Assembly (NCBI GenBank): GCA_023055355.1
Contig: JALJCS010000001.1
Location: 51,155,381-51,219,380 of the forward strand
Length of the DNA: 64,000 nucleotides
Direction: 5' to 3'
Source: Agelaius tricolor
Taxonomy: Eukaryota > Chordata > Aves > Passeriformes > Icteridae
Part shown: one piece after another, positions 26,801 through 41,039 of the stretch
How the letters are laid out: the number at the start of each line of letters is the position of its first letter
Position numbering within the stretch: the stretch's first letter is position 1
The notes under the pieces: model-generated
Databases searched by the model: none
The model's input: only the letters and a program-made list of their open reading frames with translations
What the model was told of the DNA's origin: nothing
Made by a program: the position numbers and the translations under genes

Positions 26801-29800
26801 GAGAGGGGAGAGCTGCTCATGTTCATGTCATTCTCCACTGCAGAGACAGACACAGAAGGATCCGGACAGGCTGGGCTGATGGGGCTTGGCCACTTGTATG
26901 AGGTTCAATGAGGTAAAGTGTCAGATCGTGCCCGTGGGTCACAAGAACCCAGTGTGGCACTACAGGCTGGGGCAGAGTGGCTGGAAAGCTGCCTGGGGGA
27001 AAAAGAACTGGGAGTGTTTATGAGCCAACTGAACATGAGCCAGTGTGGGCTCAGGTGGCCAAGAAGGCCAATGGCATCCTGGGCCTGTATCAGGAAAAGT
27101 GTGGCCAGCAAGACCAGGCAAGGATTGTCCCACTGGTGAGGCTGCACCTCAAATCCTGTGTTTGGTCTTGGACTCCCAGTACAAGAAGGACATTGAGGTC
27201 CTGGACAGAGTCCAGAGAAGAGCAACAAAGCTGGTCTAAGGTCTAGAGACCAAGTCCTATGAGGAGTGGCTGAGGGAGCTGTCTTTGTTTAGCCTGGAGG
27301 AAAGGAGGCTCTGGGGAGACTTTCTCATTGTCTACAACTCCCTGAAGGAGGGTGTAGTGAGGTGAGGGTAGAACTCTTCTCCCAGGTAGCAAGTGACAGG
27401 AGTAGAGGAAATGATCCCAAGTTATGCCAGGGGAGGTTTAGATTAGATACCAGGAAATTTTTTTTCATGGAAGGGGTTGTAAGGAAGAAGAACAGACTGC
27501 CCATGGAACCATTCAAAAACATGTGGGTATGGCACTTCAGGACATGGTTTAATGGTGAATGTGGTGATGGTGCTATGCTGACAGTTGGACTTGATGACCT
27601 TAAAGATATTTTCCAATCTTAACAATTCTAAGAGTGCAATCCTCCATTAATTCTTTTCATAACTTAATTCTTTCTGCAATCCCTTACTCAGAAGTAGATC
27701 TGGGGGCTGATGCTGTAGGGCTTACACTGTTGTCTTACATTTGGCTTTTATGGTTCTCTGCAGAAGGAGTTCATGAAGCAGGTCCAGTCCAGTGGAGTAT
27801 TGATGGTATTTTCCCAGGCATGGGTTGAAGAACTGTACCACCAGGTACTAGAAAGGAACATGCTAGGGGAAGCTGGATACTGGGGAAGCCCTGAGGAGCA
27901 CAGCCTTCCACTTATCAGCATGTTGACGGGTCAGTACAATATTATGGTGGCAAGACTAACTTCCAAATGTGTCTAAAACAAGCTACGATGACACACTGCT
28001 TTATTGTGTTGCATACAGAACAGCATGTCATGATGCAATATGTGGTGTCTTGTGGAATTATCAGTAGAGAAGGAGCCAGACCTAGCTGTGGCAGGTATTT
28101 AAGTGTTTGTTTTGGCTCATCAGGGTGGTTTTGAAGCATAAGTTTAAAAAAAATCAAAACTGTCCCTGGGAGACAGGGAGAGAAGTTTTGTTCACTGAAC
28201 CAAAACATCTCTTAATTCTGTTAGCTTCAATTCTGGTAGAGTTGATACTTGTTAATGATAAACAGTAAGGCTGCTGTTTTCTTGATGTCATAGCAAAGCC
28301 ATTTCAGTATGCCTGCAGTGCAGTACAAATATAAATAGTGGCATCTGATCCTGGAAGCTTTCCACAGATTAGACTCCCCTTGGTTCAGGCTTGAGCTATG
28401 CCAGGGATATGCCAAATGGCACTAGAGAGAAGCTGAAAACCTAGAGCACAAGTGCTTAGAAGCAATCCTTAGCTTCATTTGAGGGGAAAAAAAATCAAAT
28501 TGTATCAGTTGAAAGACAGCAGGATGCCTATGATACTGTATTGATATAAAATGCACTGTCTGCTTTAATGTGTCTGTAATTAAAATAGTGTATGCAGGGA
28601 AAACAATGGCTTCAGCTGAGCCAGTAAGTGGTGATCAAAGGGCACTGCTCTGAAAGTTTTTTGCTTATTGTATTGAGCTCAGTGTTACTTTTAACTACTA
28701 ATCTGGTAAGAGGGAAGAAACGCGTGGAAAAAATGATACCCAGATGTGGAGATGGGGCTTGTTAGAAAGGAAATCAACCTCGTGTCCCTAACATTAAACT
28801 CTCTGTGAGAAATGGCTCTTCAGTTGTGTTGGAGAAAGGGTTTTATTTCTTTTGTTGAGATTGAGCATGCAGAGATCTACCAAAAATCACATTTAGGAAA
28901 TAGGATCCCAATGCATCTTCAGGACTAAGACTGAGGTCTGAAAACATCTAAATACAGGATTTAGCAAGATTTGAAATACTATACTAAGAAATGCAGAGAT
29001 TTAAGTGTGTGGTAAGTTCTGAACTGTAATGTCTTGAAATCTCTACTGGAAGTTCTGTTCATTGTGTAACTAGAAGAGGGGGGAGAGCAGCTTGTGAGAG
29101 TGGGATGTCTCCCCTATTCAACAAAACATTGGTTATACTGGGCAAAGCCTAAGGTGCCTCAGCTCATGTTTATACCAAGGCTTTAGAAGGCTGCCAAAAA
29201 GAGTAACAAAGAAATCACACCTGCGAAGTCAGGAATGCTAGTACTTAGTTGAACACAGAGCCAGTAAGACATGTGTTCCTCGTGCCATCTGTGTGGCAAA
29301 CAGTAATCTGATGTTTTTTAATGTTCTGGCAGACATCGACGGCTTGGGCAGCAGTGCAATTGGTGGCCAATTGATGGCATCTGCTTCAGCTCAGTCTCCT
29401 CTTTCCCAGAACCGGAAGACAGATGATTCTGTTGTTGCAGGTACTAAGACTGTAATATCAAGTACAAGTGTGTTATCCAGCAGTGGGTTGTTACGTACCA
29501 AAAGCATATGCAGATAAATAGTGTAGAATGACAATTTAAAAAGAAAGTATATCAGTACATCGTACATGTGAATTGGCAGTTCAGCCTGCAGGGGACAAAT
29601 GTGACTTGGCTTTTTACCACTTATGATAAAGCTTCTGTTGTGCCATTTTCTTGTAGTAATAGTATTAATGTTTTTTCCACTTTAGGAATTGCTTTTGCCC
29701 GATACATTTTAATTGGCTGTTGGAAGAACTTGATTGACACTTTGTCCACCCCACTGACTGGCCGCATGGCAGGCAGCTCCAAGGGGCTGGCCTTCATCTT

Positions 29801-32800
29801 GGGAGCAGAAGGAGCCAAAGAGCAGAACCAGAAGGAGAAGGACTCCATCTGTGTGAGCCTGGATGGACTAAGGAGGGCAGCCCGGCTGAGCTGTGCTCTG
29901 GGTAAGGCTGCATGGGGGATGTCATGGCAGAGTCATAGCATAGGATGGTAACTTTCCTTGAAGGAATTCAGGAGAAAGAAATGCAGCATCCTCCTCCAGT
30001 TTTGCATAGTGGTGACATATGGATGGTGACAATACACAGAGTGCCCTACAGCATGAACATATTCAACCAAATTTTTTTGACCCTACCTCTTGTTGAGGTT
30101 GTATGGGATTGGGGAGGAAAAGTTGATCATACAGTAATTGTGTTGTTGCTTTACAGGAGTTGCTGCCAACTGTGCATCTGCTCTTGCCCAAATGTCTGCG
30201 GCCTCCTGTGTCCAAGAAGAGAAAGAAGAAAAAGAAATCCAAGAACCCAGTGATGCTATAGCTCAAGGTAACTACATGATTGAATTACCTACTTCATCTT
30301 ACATTGCCTGTGAAGCTGCAACTGGAAAGCACTTTGCCACATATAAATGGCATTTCTCCCTCCATTGTTCTCCTGTATACCACTTGCTTGTAGGCACATA
30401 GGATGTGTGTCTTCAGTACATGCCTGCTGTCCTAAGTTCTTAACATTATGTCCCACTAATTACGTTCTATATGGAACTTATATCAGTGGAACAATGCATA
30501 AGCCAGCAGCATTTTTCAATGTGTACTTTTTAAACCTTGTGATGCTAGTACAACCAGAGAGCATCAGAGAAACAGCTTATTTGGGGATTTTTATGTGTTG
30601 GGTGGTAATGTAAACTGAGTTTGCATCGCTCTCCCTGTGTGGTTTATATATCCTTGATTATCTTTTGTCATCATCTTCAGATATTTAAAACTGTTTCTGA
30701 ATGATGTTAGATTAAAATGGAATAAAAAGTTCTGCATCTCTGTACCACCATTTCAAACCCAGTGGTTGTCTCCAGTGATTATTTGAAGAAGTACACAAAA
30801 TTTCTCTGTTTATGTCTAATTTCTAATAGCAAGAAGCCCATTACAAATGACAGTGTTGCACAAAAGACCTTGCTTGGTACTTAAATTTGGTGTCTTGCTA
30901 GAGAAAACAAAACTGAAAAAGCCTGAGCTTAAACTAGCTTTTGACTGCTCTGCTGGACATGGCTGAAGTGAGTTGGCCAGACTGTGCTGAATCAAAGAGG
31001 AGCCAGCAGCAGTGGCCAGAGGCAAACAGACCTGTTCTGTGAAAGCTTGCAAAGCTTCAAAACTTGTTTCTATTCCAATGCAGCATGAAAATGAAGCTTT
31101 TCAGGGGTTCTCAGAAAAAATAAATAGAACCAAATGGTTGTAGCTCAGATAAAAATTAGTTTTACTTTGGCAAGAGCTTTTTGGTGAATTCGAATTTTTT
31201 TGTATGGAAATACATATGAAATCCACAAATGCTATTTTTTTTTCCATAGCAAAGGAGATTTTGGTAAAAATAAATATCCAGTCAGCCATCTCTGAAGAGA
31301 AATATCACTGGCAATCTGCAACTGTTCTGTGGGCAACAGGATGTGAATTTGGGGGTGGAGGGTGTCAATCTAGCATTGATTTTCACTTTTTCATACTTTT
31401 TTTTCACGAATATAGGCTCAGTCAAAAAGGATTTTAGTTTTAAAGCTACCTTAGGTTTATTAGGAAGAAATGGATTTCTCTGATTTGTTGGGGTTTTTTT
31501 TGCCTAAAATTCATGTTCTTTTATAGATTTCATCACCCTGTATACAAACCAGTGTTTGTTTAAAAGCTGAAGAAGCTAATTTTATTTATTTTTTTTATGC
31601 TACAGTGAAACAGAAAGTGGAGCAGAAACTGGAGCAGATGGGGAAAGTGCAGGGAGTCTGCCTGCACACTGCTCATGTTTTGTGTATGGATGCAGTCCTT
31701 AATGTGGGTCTGGAGATGGGAAGCCATAATCAGGACTGTTGGCCTCATGTATTCAGGTACTCACCAGCTTTCCCAAAATATCCAGAATTCAGGCCATGTT
31801 GCCTGAAAGTAAGGGACTGAGAAAAAGGGCTTTGCAATCTCTGGATGTTCTGTAAAAACAGTGTCAAAGTGAATTAACTGTCAGTATCTCTAAAAGAAAA
31901 GATGGTGCTGTTTTCCACCACTACACAGGGACAAAATGCTTGGAAGCTTCAAAGTTACCAGAAGACTGTGGCAGACCCAGGAACCTTAATGGGCTTTTTA
32001 GGCACTTCCACCAAACTATGTGCTATCTAGGCACATGGGAGGCCAAAGAAGAAAGGTTATCTATGTGTAAGAAGAAAGGTTATCTCTGTGTCATTTGAGA
32101 GTTAGAAAGCATCTGTTTATGGTTTGAGGGAAATGTCCTGTGATTAGTGCAGGGAGGAGTTGTCTTGGGGTGTTATATTTGGAGTTTTAGTGCAGGAGTT
32201 GTTTTGGGGTGTTTATTAATTTTTGCTTCTCCTGTGTATTCCCAGGGTGTGTGAGTACATCAGCACATTGGAGCACACCCACTTCAGTGATGGTGCTGCC
32301 CAGCCCTCCCTTACCATCACCCAGTCCCAGCAAGCACCCGGAGGGCAGCACCCAGACTCTGAGCCTGGGGAGGCTCCTCAGGCACTCACCCCCGAGCAAG
32401 AGACCACCCTGAGCAGCCACCCTGTCATTCAGCCAGTTTCCATCCAGGATCTCATCAAGGACAGCAGTAAGGGCAGAGCTTTTGACTTCCGTGGAGGCAG
32501 TCTGCTGTGTGGTACCAGTGCTGCCAAAGCTGTTCTCACGCTCTCCACGCAGGCTGACAGGTAAAAGCACTGCTCTCAGCAACCAGAATCCTTGTTCCCA
32601 AAGCAGTACCAAAATGGCCCTTTTTGTGCTGCAATGGGCCTAATCTTTGTTCGTTTCAGCCACTTGCTTCAGTTGAATTTCACAAGAGAGCTGAGTGTTT
32701 GTCACAACCGGCAGTTTCTAAAAGACCTGGGGTTTTTTCATCTCTGCAGTACCTGCAAGTACTGAGCTGAGTGTATCTGTGCACACCAGTGACTATGCCA

Positions 32801-35800
32801 AGCAAATCAAATGCATCCAAGAGTGGTGGATTTCTTTCTTGCATGTAAATTGATATGTTGTATCAGTTAAACAAAGTAAAGGGGTGTCTTGTCCTGACAG
32901 GAAGGGACTGATTGACAAGACCAGTGTCAGTCAGAAAGCAGCTGCTTCTGCCAGGGCTGTGTGGACACTTTGTCAGGCTTCCCCAGTGTGTCCAGAGAAG
33001 CAAGGGAGCCAAGTATGGTCACAGAATGGCTGTCTGAAATGTCCTTTCATCATGGCCTGCCAACTGATATTATTTCTGCTATATTTTAAGCAGCCCGGGT
33101 TACAGTTGAAAAATTCCTGGGTTTGACCTTTTTGATCCAACTGATATTTTTCATCTTGATCTCTGCCCATAGAAAGGTGTTATGTGTAAATTCAGAGCCA
33201 CAAGTACTGCATAAACTGCTTGTAGAAATTTGACTCTGGGCAAAAAAATACCTTTTATTTAGGAAGCTTACAATACAGCTTGGGTCTGAGGATTAGAGAA
33301 TAGCAATACTGTCATTTTAATGATGCTGGTTTCATTTCTACCCTTTTACTTAAATGCAAATGTTTGTTAGGATTTAATCCCTTGTTTCTTAGGACTGTAG
33401 AAAAGTTTTTCATGAAAAGCAATAACAGAGAATCATTTTTGTCAATTTCTGGGTGCACCATATGAAATTTCACTGTAATCTCTGTGGATCTTCCCTCCAG
33501 TGTAACCACACTTATTGTTTCATGTGTACAGATTTTAACTGTTAAATCCTAAGAGCCCATTGCAGCTGAAAATAACAACTCTTGCTTGTATTTGTCACTG
33601 TTAGCCAAAACATAGCCCCATACTTGCCTCTGTTAAAAAAATTAACTCTACCCCAGCCAAATTCAGCAAAATATTCCAAACTAGCAATTCAGGTATGGTA
33701 ACCTTAGGTTTAAGACTTGAATTAATTTATTTTTCAGGTTAGGGTTGGTAACTTCAGATGGAGCAAACTGGTGTAACCCTAAAGTTAGTGAAGCTATGAT
33801 GATATGTGTTGTGAGGACTGGGCATGTTTCAACTGGTTCTTTGATTACTGGTTCATAAATGGCTTATGGTAACTTGAAGAAGTGACTTTCTGTTTTAGCA
33901 CTGTAGTGAATCTTGAAAGGGTTCTGGTTGATTCCACAGCAACCTGCTTTCCACCCTCCAATTAATAAAGCTTCTAGATCAAAGTCTTGCTGCAGCACTG
34001 CATAAATTAAAAAGCCCTCAATTACCAATGTGTCACGAAAGCCAGTGTATAGAAGCCACAAACAGACAGGAGTTTTCCTCTTACATTCACATTTAAGTCT
34101 GCATCTCATGAATTTTTCAGTTAGATTCTGTTCTTTACCTACAGGCTTTTTGAAGATGCTGCTGACAAGTTAAACTTGACGGCATTGGCAGGCTTCCTTT
34201 ACCAGCTCAAGAAGGCTTCTCAGGCCCAGCTTTTCCATTCAGTCACAGATACAGTTGATTACTCACTAGCAATGCCAGGTAAATAACCTGAAGATCCTGT
34301 ACAGAGTGTTTTATATATAATTGTACTGCTTACAGGACTAATCTTTCTTATTACAATTGTGGGAGCAATTTTTTGTCTTCAGAAAAAGTTGAGCACTTTA
34401 TTTGGACAGAGACCACATCCACACCTGCTTTGAAACACATCACAGGACATTCATTTGAGTCTTGGACTTTGGGGGGTGTTAATTGTGTGCCAATATATAA
34501 TCACAGCTCTATTTTTGAACCCAGACCAGTATGGCAACTTGGGTCAGTCTAGACTTAAGACAGTGGATTTAGGTTTCATACTTGACAGTAGGATAACCTC
34601 AGATGTGTTCAGGAAATGGGCGATAGAGAGCAGAGCACACAAATGAAGAATGTTAAAGCAGTGGGATTTGTCCTGCTTGATTTTCCCCAACAGAGTAGAG
34701 CATGTACTTCACATCAATCAGAAGTTACATAAATAACACAGGTTTTGTTTTGTCCTGTGGTAGACACTGTTTTTTTTCTGAGTCTCCAATTTAATTGGTT
34801 TCCTCTCTCCCTGAAGTGCTGCTTATTGTTTTCTAGGTATGACACTTCAAGATTTTGGGTTTTTTAGTCTTGCTTGTCTCCAGACCTCAACGTTCATTAC
34901 TCTAGTTTTAATTAATAGATTTCGTCTTTTCATGTTATGTAGTGGTCAATCAACTGTTGTTTTAATACTGAAATTAAAATTAAGATAGAGGAATTAAGTG
35001 CTATTTTTTATTTTAAAAGTGATATGTCCCCTGATTATGTCTTTTGTTAGAGATAAAAGCAGTGTAAAGTTATTTGAAATGAGAGGATGAAGTGTCTTTC
35101 CAAATGTTGTAAGAGCAATGGAAGATGAATCCCTTTCAACAGGAAATAACAAGTATTAGTGACTGGGGAACAGAAAAAAATTTTCTTACATTCTGTTCTT
35201 TGTATCTTTTCCTTAATAAGAAATACAAAATTAAATACCCAAGCCAAATAATTTGCAGTTTACAATCTTTCCTGTAGATGTCACCAAAACCTTTCACAAC
35301 TACCACTTTGGGTCTTAATATCAGTTTATTTAACTCCTTGCTTAACTTTTCTGCAAGACTTTTCCAAGCCTTTGTCTTTTGTATGTTTGCAAAAAAAGTG
35401 ATCACTTAAAGTAGGTTTAGTAACCTTTAAACTTGGGTCCATCTCCTGTTCTTTTATCTACACAGGCATAGGCTGTGTTTTACATTGGTTTGGGGTTTAT
35501 TTTCCTTTTTCTTGCCCCCACTAAAGCTTATTAATTATCAATCACTTAATCAGTAATTTCTAATTCTTCTTCAGACATTTAGGAGTGGAGGAGCAGCTGA
35601 TGCTTAGCTTCCATTTATTCTTACACTTTCTTGTAGGTGAAGTAAAATCCACACAGGACAGGAGAAGTGCTCTTCACTTATTCCGACTTGGTGATGCCAT
35701 GCTCAGAATTGTAAGGAGTAAATCCCGCCCGCTGCTCCACCTCATGCGCTGCTGGAGCCTGGTGGCTCCTCACCTTGTAGAGGTAGGAATGGGGGACAAA

Positions 35801-38800
35801 AATGGGAATGTGTGCATGAAGCAACAAAGCTGAGAAAGATGAAGAAGGCTTGATAGCTCTTAAAATGTATAGCAACCTCCAACATTGTCAAATCTGCTCT
35901 GTGTTGAATACACTGTGTCATATATTGCCATACTGCCACCAAAGCATGTGCTTAAGTTACTGAAATGGACTGAGACAGGGTGTTGGACTTCTGCAATATG
36001 ATGCAAATTGTGCCTGGAGAAAAAACTGATACAACCCCAAGGGGCTCTGACTCCCCCATCTGCTTATATTCCAGTCAAGGTCTGCATCCTTGCAATTCTT
36101 CCTATAAAAGGATGCAGGTTTTCTTTTCCTATATAGAGCCAGCTCAGCTGCTACCTTTGGAAGAGAAAAAGGGTGACACAGTCCAAACAAAAGACAGCAT
36201 TTCACACAAGTTCTGTTCTGTGGGTTTTAGTATTTAATTTATTTAGCTCTATGTGTTTTTGTCAGCCAATTTTCATACATCTGTGGACCTCTAGGCAGCT
36301 CAGAGTCTCAGTCATCTGTTTCCAGGGCAGTAGTCTCCTGTTTTCATTACAGTGGGGTCCCTGGTCACATCAGTGATGAAGCTGTTTTGAAGGTTCAGTA
36401 ACATGCAGTGCTTACCTTCCTTGAAAATGTCTGACTAAAAGCAAATTTTTTGCTTGGACATAGTCTAATCCTTCTCCTTTCCCTGTAGGCTGCCTGTCAC
36501 AAGGAGAGACACGTGTCTCAGAAGGCTGTCTCCTTCATCCATGACATCCTCACGGAAGTGCTGATGGACTGGAACGAGCCTTCTCACTTTCGCTTCAACG
36601 AGGCACTTTTCCGCCCCTTTGAGCGCATCATGCAGCTGGAGCTGTGTGATGAGGACGTCCAAGACCAGGCAAGTTAGCTCTGATCAATGCGTTTGTATCT
36701 GGTCTCCATGCCCATAAGAATGGTTTCCAGAGTGCACTTGGTCCACCTGAAAGTGCTTCCCTGATTCCCTTTGAATGCTGCCCCTTAATCATCTTCAAGG
36801 AATTAGGAATTTAGGAATTAAGAGTGCTCTGCCTACCCAATTCAGCATTGTGGTAGAGCACAGAGACAGCAGACCTGGCTTTAAAGCAATTAAATAAAGA
36901 TTTTCTACTATCTAAAAAATTTAAAGAGTAAATTAATCTAGATTATCATAGTGAGGCCTAGGAATGTGTTTAAAGACATTCCTTCTGAAGATCCATTTGT
37001 ATATCAGTTCTGCTTTTTGGCTGTTTTCTTTTAACCCCTCCTACACTGGCTGCAGGTGATCACCTCTATAGGAGAGTTGGTGGAAATGTGTTCTACCCAG
37101 ATCCAGTCGGGATGGAGACCCTTGTTCAGTGCCCTGGAAACAGTGCATAGCAGCAGCAAGTCAGAGGTCAAAGAGTACCTCGTAGGAGAATACTCTATGG
37201 GTAAGGACTTCCTGCACTGTTTCAAATATGCTTTTGATTCCCTGGGGGACACTAACTCAATATATTTAAATGCCTAAACTGAACGTGGCACTACAATACT
37301 CCAGAACTGTACCAAAGTATCTGACTTAATAGTTGGGGTAGGAAGGAAAGCAGATGTGTTGTTCTGACCTTTTGTCCTCTACATTCTAACAAATTATTTG
37401 ACTGAGAAAGAAAGGCGTCAAACCTACTTGAATAATTCTGAGCAAGACAGTAGTGCAGGGGTACTGAGTTTGGCTGAGCATTTGTCACTATCCTACTGGA
37501 AAAAAGACTGTATCCAAGCAGCATGTATCTTGTGAACTGTCTTTCCTGTTGTATGAAATCTATTGCTCTTATACCTAAGGGTAACTTAATGTGATAATCT
37601 GGGCAAGTGCTTGTCCAGGCATTTGATCACAAGGCTTTCATATTCCTAGTGCTATTACAGACTATATTTCTGTAAGAATGTGCATCCTTCCTGGAGGTGT
37701 TTGCTTGCATGGAAATGCGTTAATATGGGAAAATCCATTTTTTCTTTTGCCCCATTATGTTTAAACATGACAAGTCACACGTAAGGGACGTGGTTTTCCT
37801 CCTAAACTTTGTCATTGAGATATGTTATGGTTGATGGCTGAATGCTGGTGTACACAGCTTTTGAAGAAGATAATCTACTTTGGAAAATCAAGGCTATTTT
37901 GGTACTCTATAGTCTGAATAGTTTTCTGCATGATTGATGTAATCTTGGCAGTTACCAAAAACTAAACCAGAAACTAAACAGAAACTTCCACCAAACAGAA
38001 GTATTAGCTCCTGAGTTCAAGAGTTCAAACCTGCTCCTACCATTTGAACAGGCATAAACTGGTATTTGTCATAGACTGGGCAAGGGAGGGAGTCTCTGTC
38101 ACTTCCTATGAAAGGCTACATGAGTTGCCCCAGGGGCAAGAGAAGGTTTTACTTTTAAGATTATTTCTGTCTCTGACCAGAATAGAAAAGATTCTACAGA
38201 TTCAGTTAAATTGTTGGAAAATGGTTGGAAAATTATTTTAAGGGAGTGTGAGGAAGAGTTCTCATCTTGTTATCTCCACAGGGAAACGCCAGGCTCCAGT
38301 GTTTGATGTCTTTGAAGCATTTCTAAACACAGACAACATCCAGGTCTTTGCCAACGCTGCCACCAGTTATATTATGTGCCTTATGAAGTTTGTCAAAGGA
38401 CTGGGTAAATATTTTCCTATTGTCATGATATCTCACAGAAGAGAATAAATCAATTATGTAATACATAGCACGGTAGGAAAGAGAGGGGCACTGAAGATGT
38501 TGAGTCCAGAATGCTTTAAAAAAATAAAATAAATCAAGACCAAGGGATTATTTCTGTAACATTTTTAATACTATCAGTTCTTCAAGTTTTTATGGAAGCA
38601 AAGATGCATCTCACTATTAAAAGTGTCTGCTTCTTAACTTGTTCTTAGTTTACACCAGGATTTGCTTATATTCATGTAAATAATAAAACGAAAAAACATC
38701 CAAACCTAGAATATTGCAGAAATGGCCTGGCATTGTGCAGAGACAGCAGGGATTGTTTGCAACAGAGCAGGGCATGTTTTACACTGTGGGCAGCAGAGAC

Positions 38801-40987
38801 CAGGCATAACATATCAGGGTGACCCTGCAGAGTAATTGTCATGCTTCACCAGCCTTCAGAACAAAGGCAAATGGTGCTGGGCCGTTCTGCCCCCATGCTG
38901 GTGATCCATGGCTTGCCTTGATCATTAGAGTTTGACACTTTTCACTGAACTGTGACATTGTTGGGGTTTTTTTGTGGATGTAAATTATAGAACTTCTAAG
39001 TTGTGATAAAATGGAGCTTTTGGTTTCTATATGAATACTAATTCACAGAGATGGGAATGTGAAAATTAATTCACAGAGATGGTTGGAAATAAACCAACAT
39101 GTCTTAAAATCTAGGTCTGTGAGTAGCTCCTTTTGATTTAAATGAAGCACCTAACTGCAGAAGATCTACTCTTTAATGTTACTCTTGTCTCATTGACCTA
39201 TTTCACCATTGATTTAAATGGGCGAAGAATTCACCTTGTGATGTAATTGTAATTGTAGTTATTACTACAAAAGAGAAATAAACTTACATGTCCAGTACCA
39301 AGAAAGGGAACTCATGTTGTTTTTCTGCAGAGCTTAAAAGCCTGTCTTGTATTTCTTTACATTTCTTGCATTCGTAAGATAATTTTGACCCCATTGTGGT
39401 CACATATCAAAAAGCAAGGTCTTTTTTTGTATTAAATGTAATAGGACTATGGGAAACGTCCGCAAATACAATGCCATACTATGTGCATTTTATTTTAAAA
39501 CTAAAGGATTCAAACTTCGTTGGCTGTCTTGGCTGATCTCAGTAGTAGACAAAACTTTAAAATACATTATGGAGGGAATAGTTAAGAGCATAGAAAAAGC
39601 AAATAAATATAGAGAAAGGAGAACAAGTAGGATCTAATAAAAATTTTTAATATTTATCTTGTGCTCTTTATGAGAGGAATAACTTTTTAAGGCAAGAAAA
39701 TGTTCATATCGATAGGCATTTAGTCACACTTCAGATTTGGCACTGAATGAGAAGTATTTGGCTAAACTGGAAAAATGGTTTTGAGCCAAGTATTCTAAGG
39801 TGGACAGAACTTTAGCTGAGATGGGACAGTCAGACAGGGAAAACAATGGAGTGAATGGAGTTATCCAGAGAGGAGCTCTGCAGCAGGATGCCTTGGAACT
39901 GTTCTGGTTATTGAATTCTGTTAGTGAAGCTGGCCTGAGAGGAGCAGTCTGCTGATTGAAGTTAGGAATACCAGCAACAGTGGCACTAAAACCTCAGGAT
40001 AACTGTCATACAGTTGAAACTGTGAGACTTGATGCCTGCATTAGACAGCAGAAGGAAGTGTAGTATACAAAATATAAAATGATGGATTTAAGCAGTAAAT
40101 AAACTAATAGGAAGAACTTGTGGTAGACGAATTTTCCAGGGCAGTGGGGTACAAATGAATAGAAAAAAATACTACAGTAATTAAGCAATGCTTAATAGAA
40201 GTAATTAATTCCTACACCCATGGAAGACAGTGGAATAGAGTCAATAAGACAGATAATACTATATATGATTATTAGAACTCCCAAAGACTCTACTAAGAAA
40301 TATTAAATAGGTATATGTTTATTAAAGCATTTTTTCATGTAAAAATTTGTGTACAAACTATGACCAGTATTACTGTATTGTTTGTGTGGGGGTCAGCTGG
40401 TTGTCATCTAAGAAGATCAAACAAAGGATGTTTTCTGGATTCTGTTCAAACGTTAGGGTGTAACTGAATGAGAAAAGAAAATTAATGCTGTACTTACTGT
40501 TTTTCTTCTGTCCTTCCCAATGCTGCCTTTCCTGTCCCCAGGGGAAGTAGATTGTAAGGAGATGGGTGACTGTGTGCCAGGATCAGGATCTGCATCTACA
40601 GACTTGTGCCTTCCCGCGCTTGATTACCTCAGGAGATGTTCTCAGGTATGATGAACAATCTTGTACAGGCACTAACCTAGCCTGGGAAATAATTCTAACC
40701 TGCAGGCTTTGCATCAGTCATTGGATGATTTGCATGAACCCTACAGAGTCTTTGGTGACCCTGATGGTAATACCCTGTGCTGCCAAATGGACAGTGGTAA
40801 TCTGAGGGAGTATCATACCTTCCAGGCCAGTTAGCAATTACTCCTTCCGGGAAAACCGAGTAAAGACACTCAGACCCAGGGTGCTAGTGAGAAAATGTGA
40901 ATGTTCAAAAACATCGTAGTAACATAATTCAAAGCTAAATTCATTCTTGTTTAAACAGTTACCATAAACAGTGTTGTGAATGAAAGA

Positions 40988-41039
<52 letters not shown>

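Larger units (their letters stand above)
25784..29332. other. Introns W9-W10 and W10-W11
   Basis: The sense CR1 fragment fills 26856-27632. The rest of both introns, around W10 (27764-27929), shows nothing I can name. Confidence 0.8.
29902..32245. other. Introns W12-W15
   Basis: Introns around W13 and W14. Only the 24-bp duplication near 32047 stands out. Confidence 0.75.
32561..36488. other. Introns W15-W18
   Basis: Introns around W16 and W17. AT-rich, with no recognised elements. Confidence 0.75.

Noticed and set aside
26905..27622. ORFs on both strands in the CR1 fragment
   Set aside because: They read through the CR1 3' region, which is transposon sequence and largely noncoding.
32187..32612. 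141-codon minus-strand ORF
   Set aside because: It is the antisense shadow of exon W15, whose sense frame continues the BIG3 protein.
39034..39090. Short repeated ATTCACAGAGATGG as a regulatory array
   Set aside because: Only two units with no flanking structure; simple local duplication.
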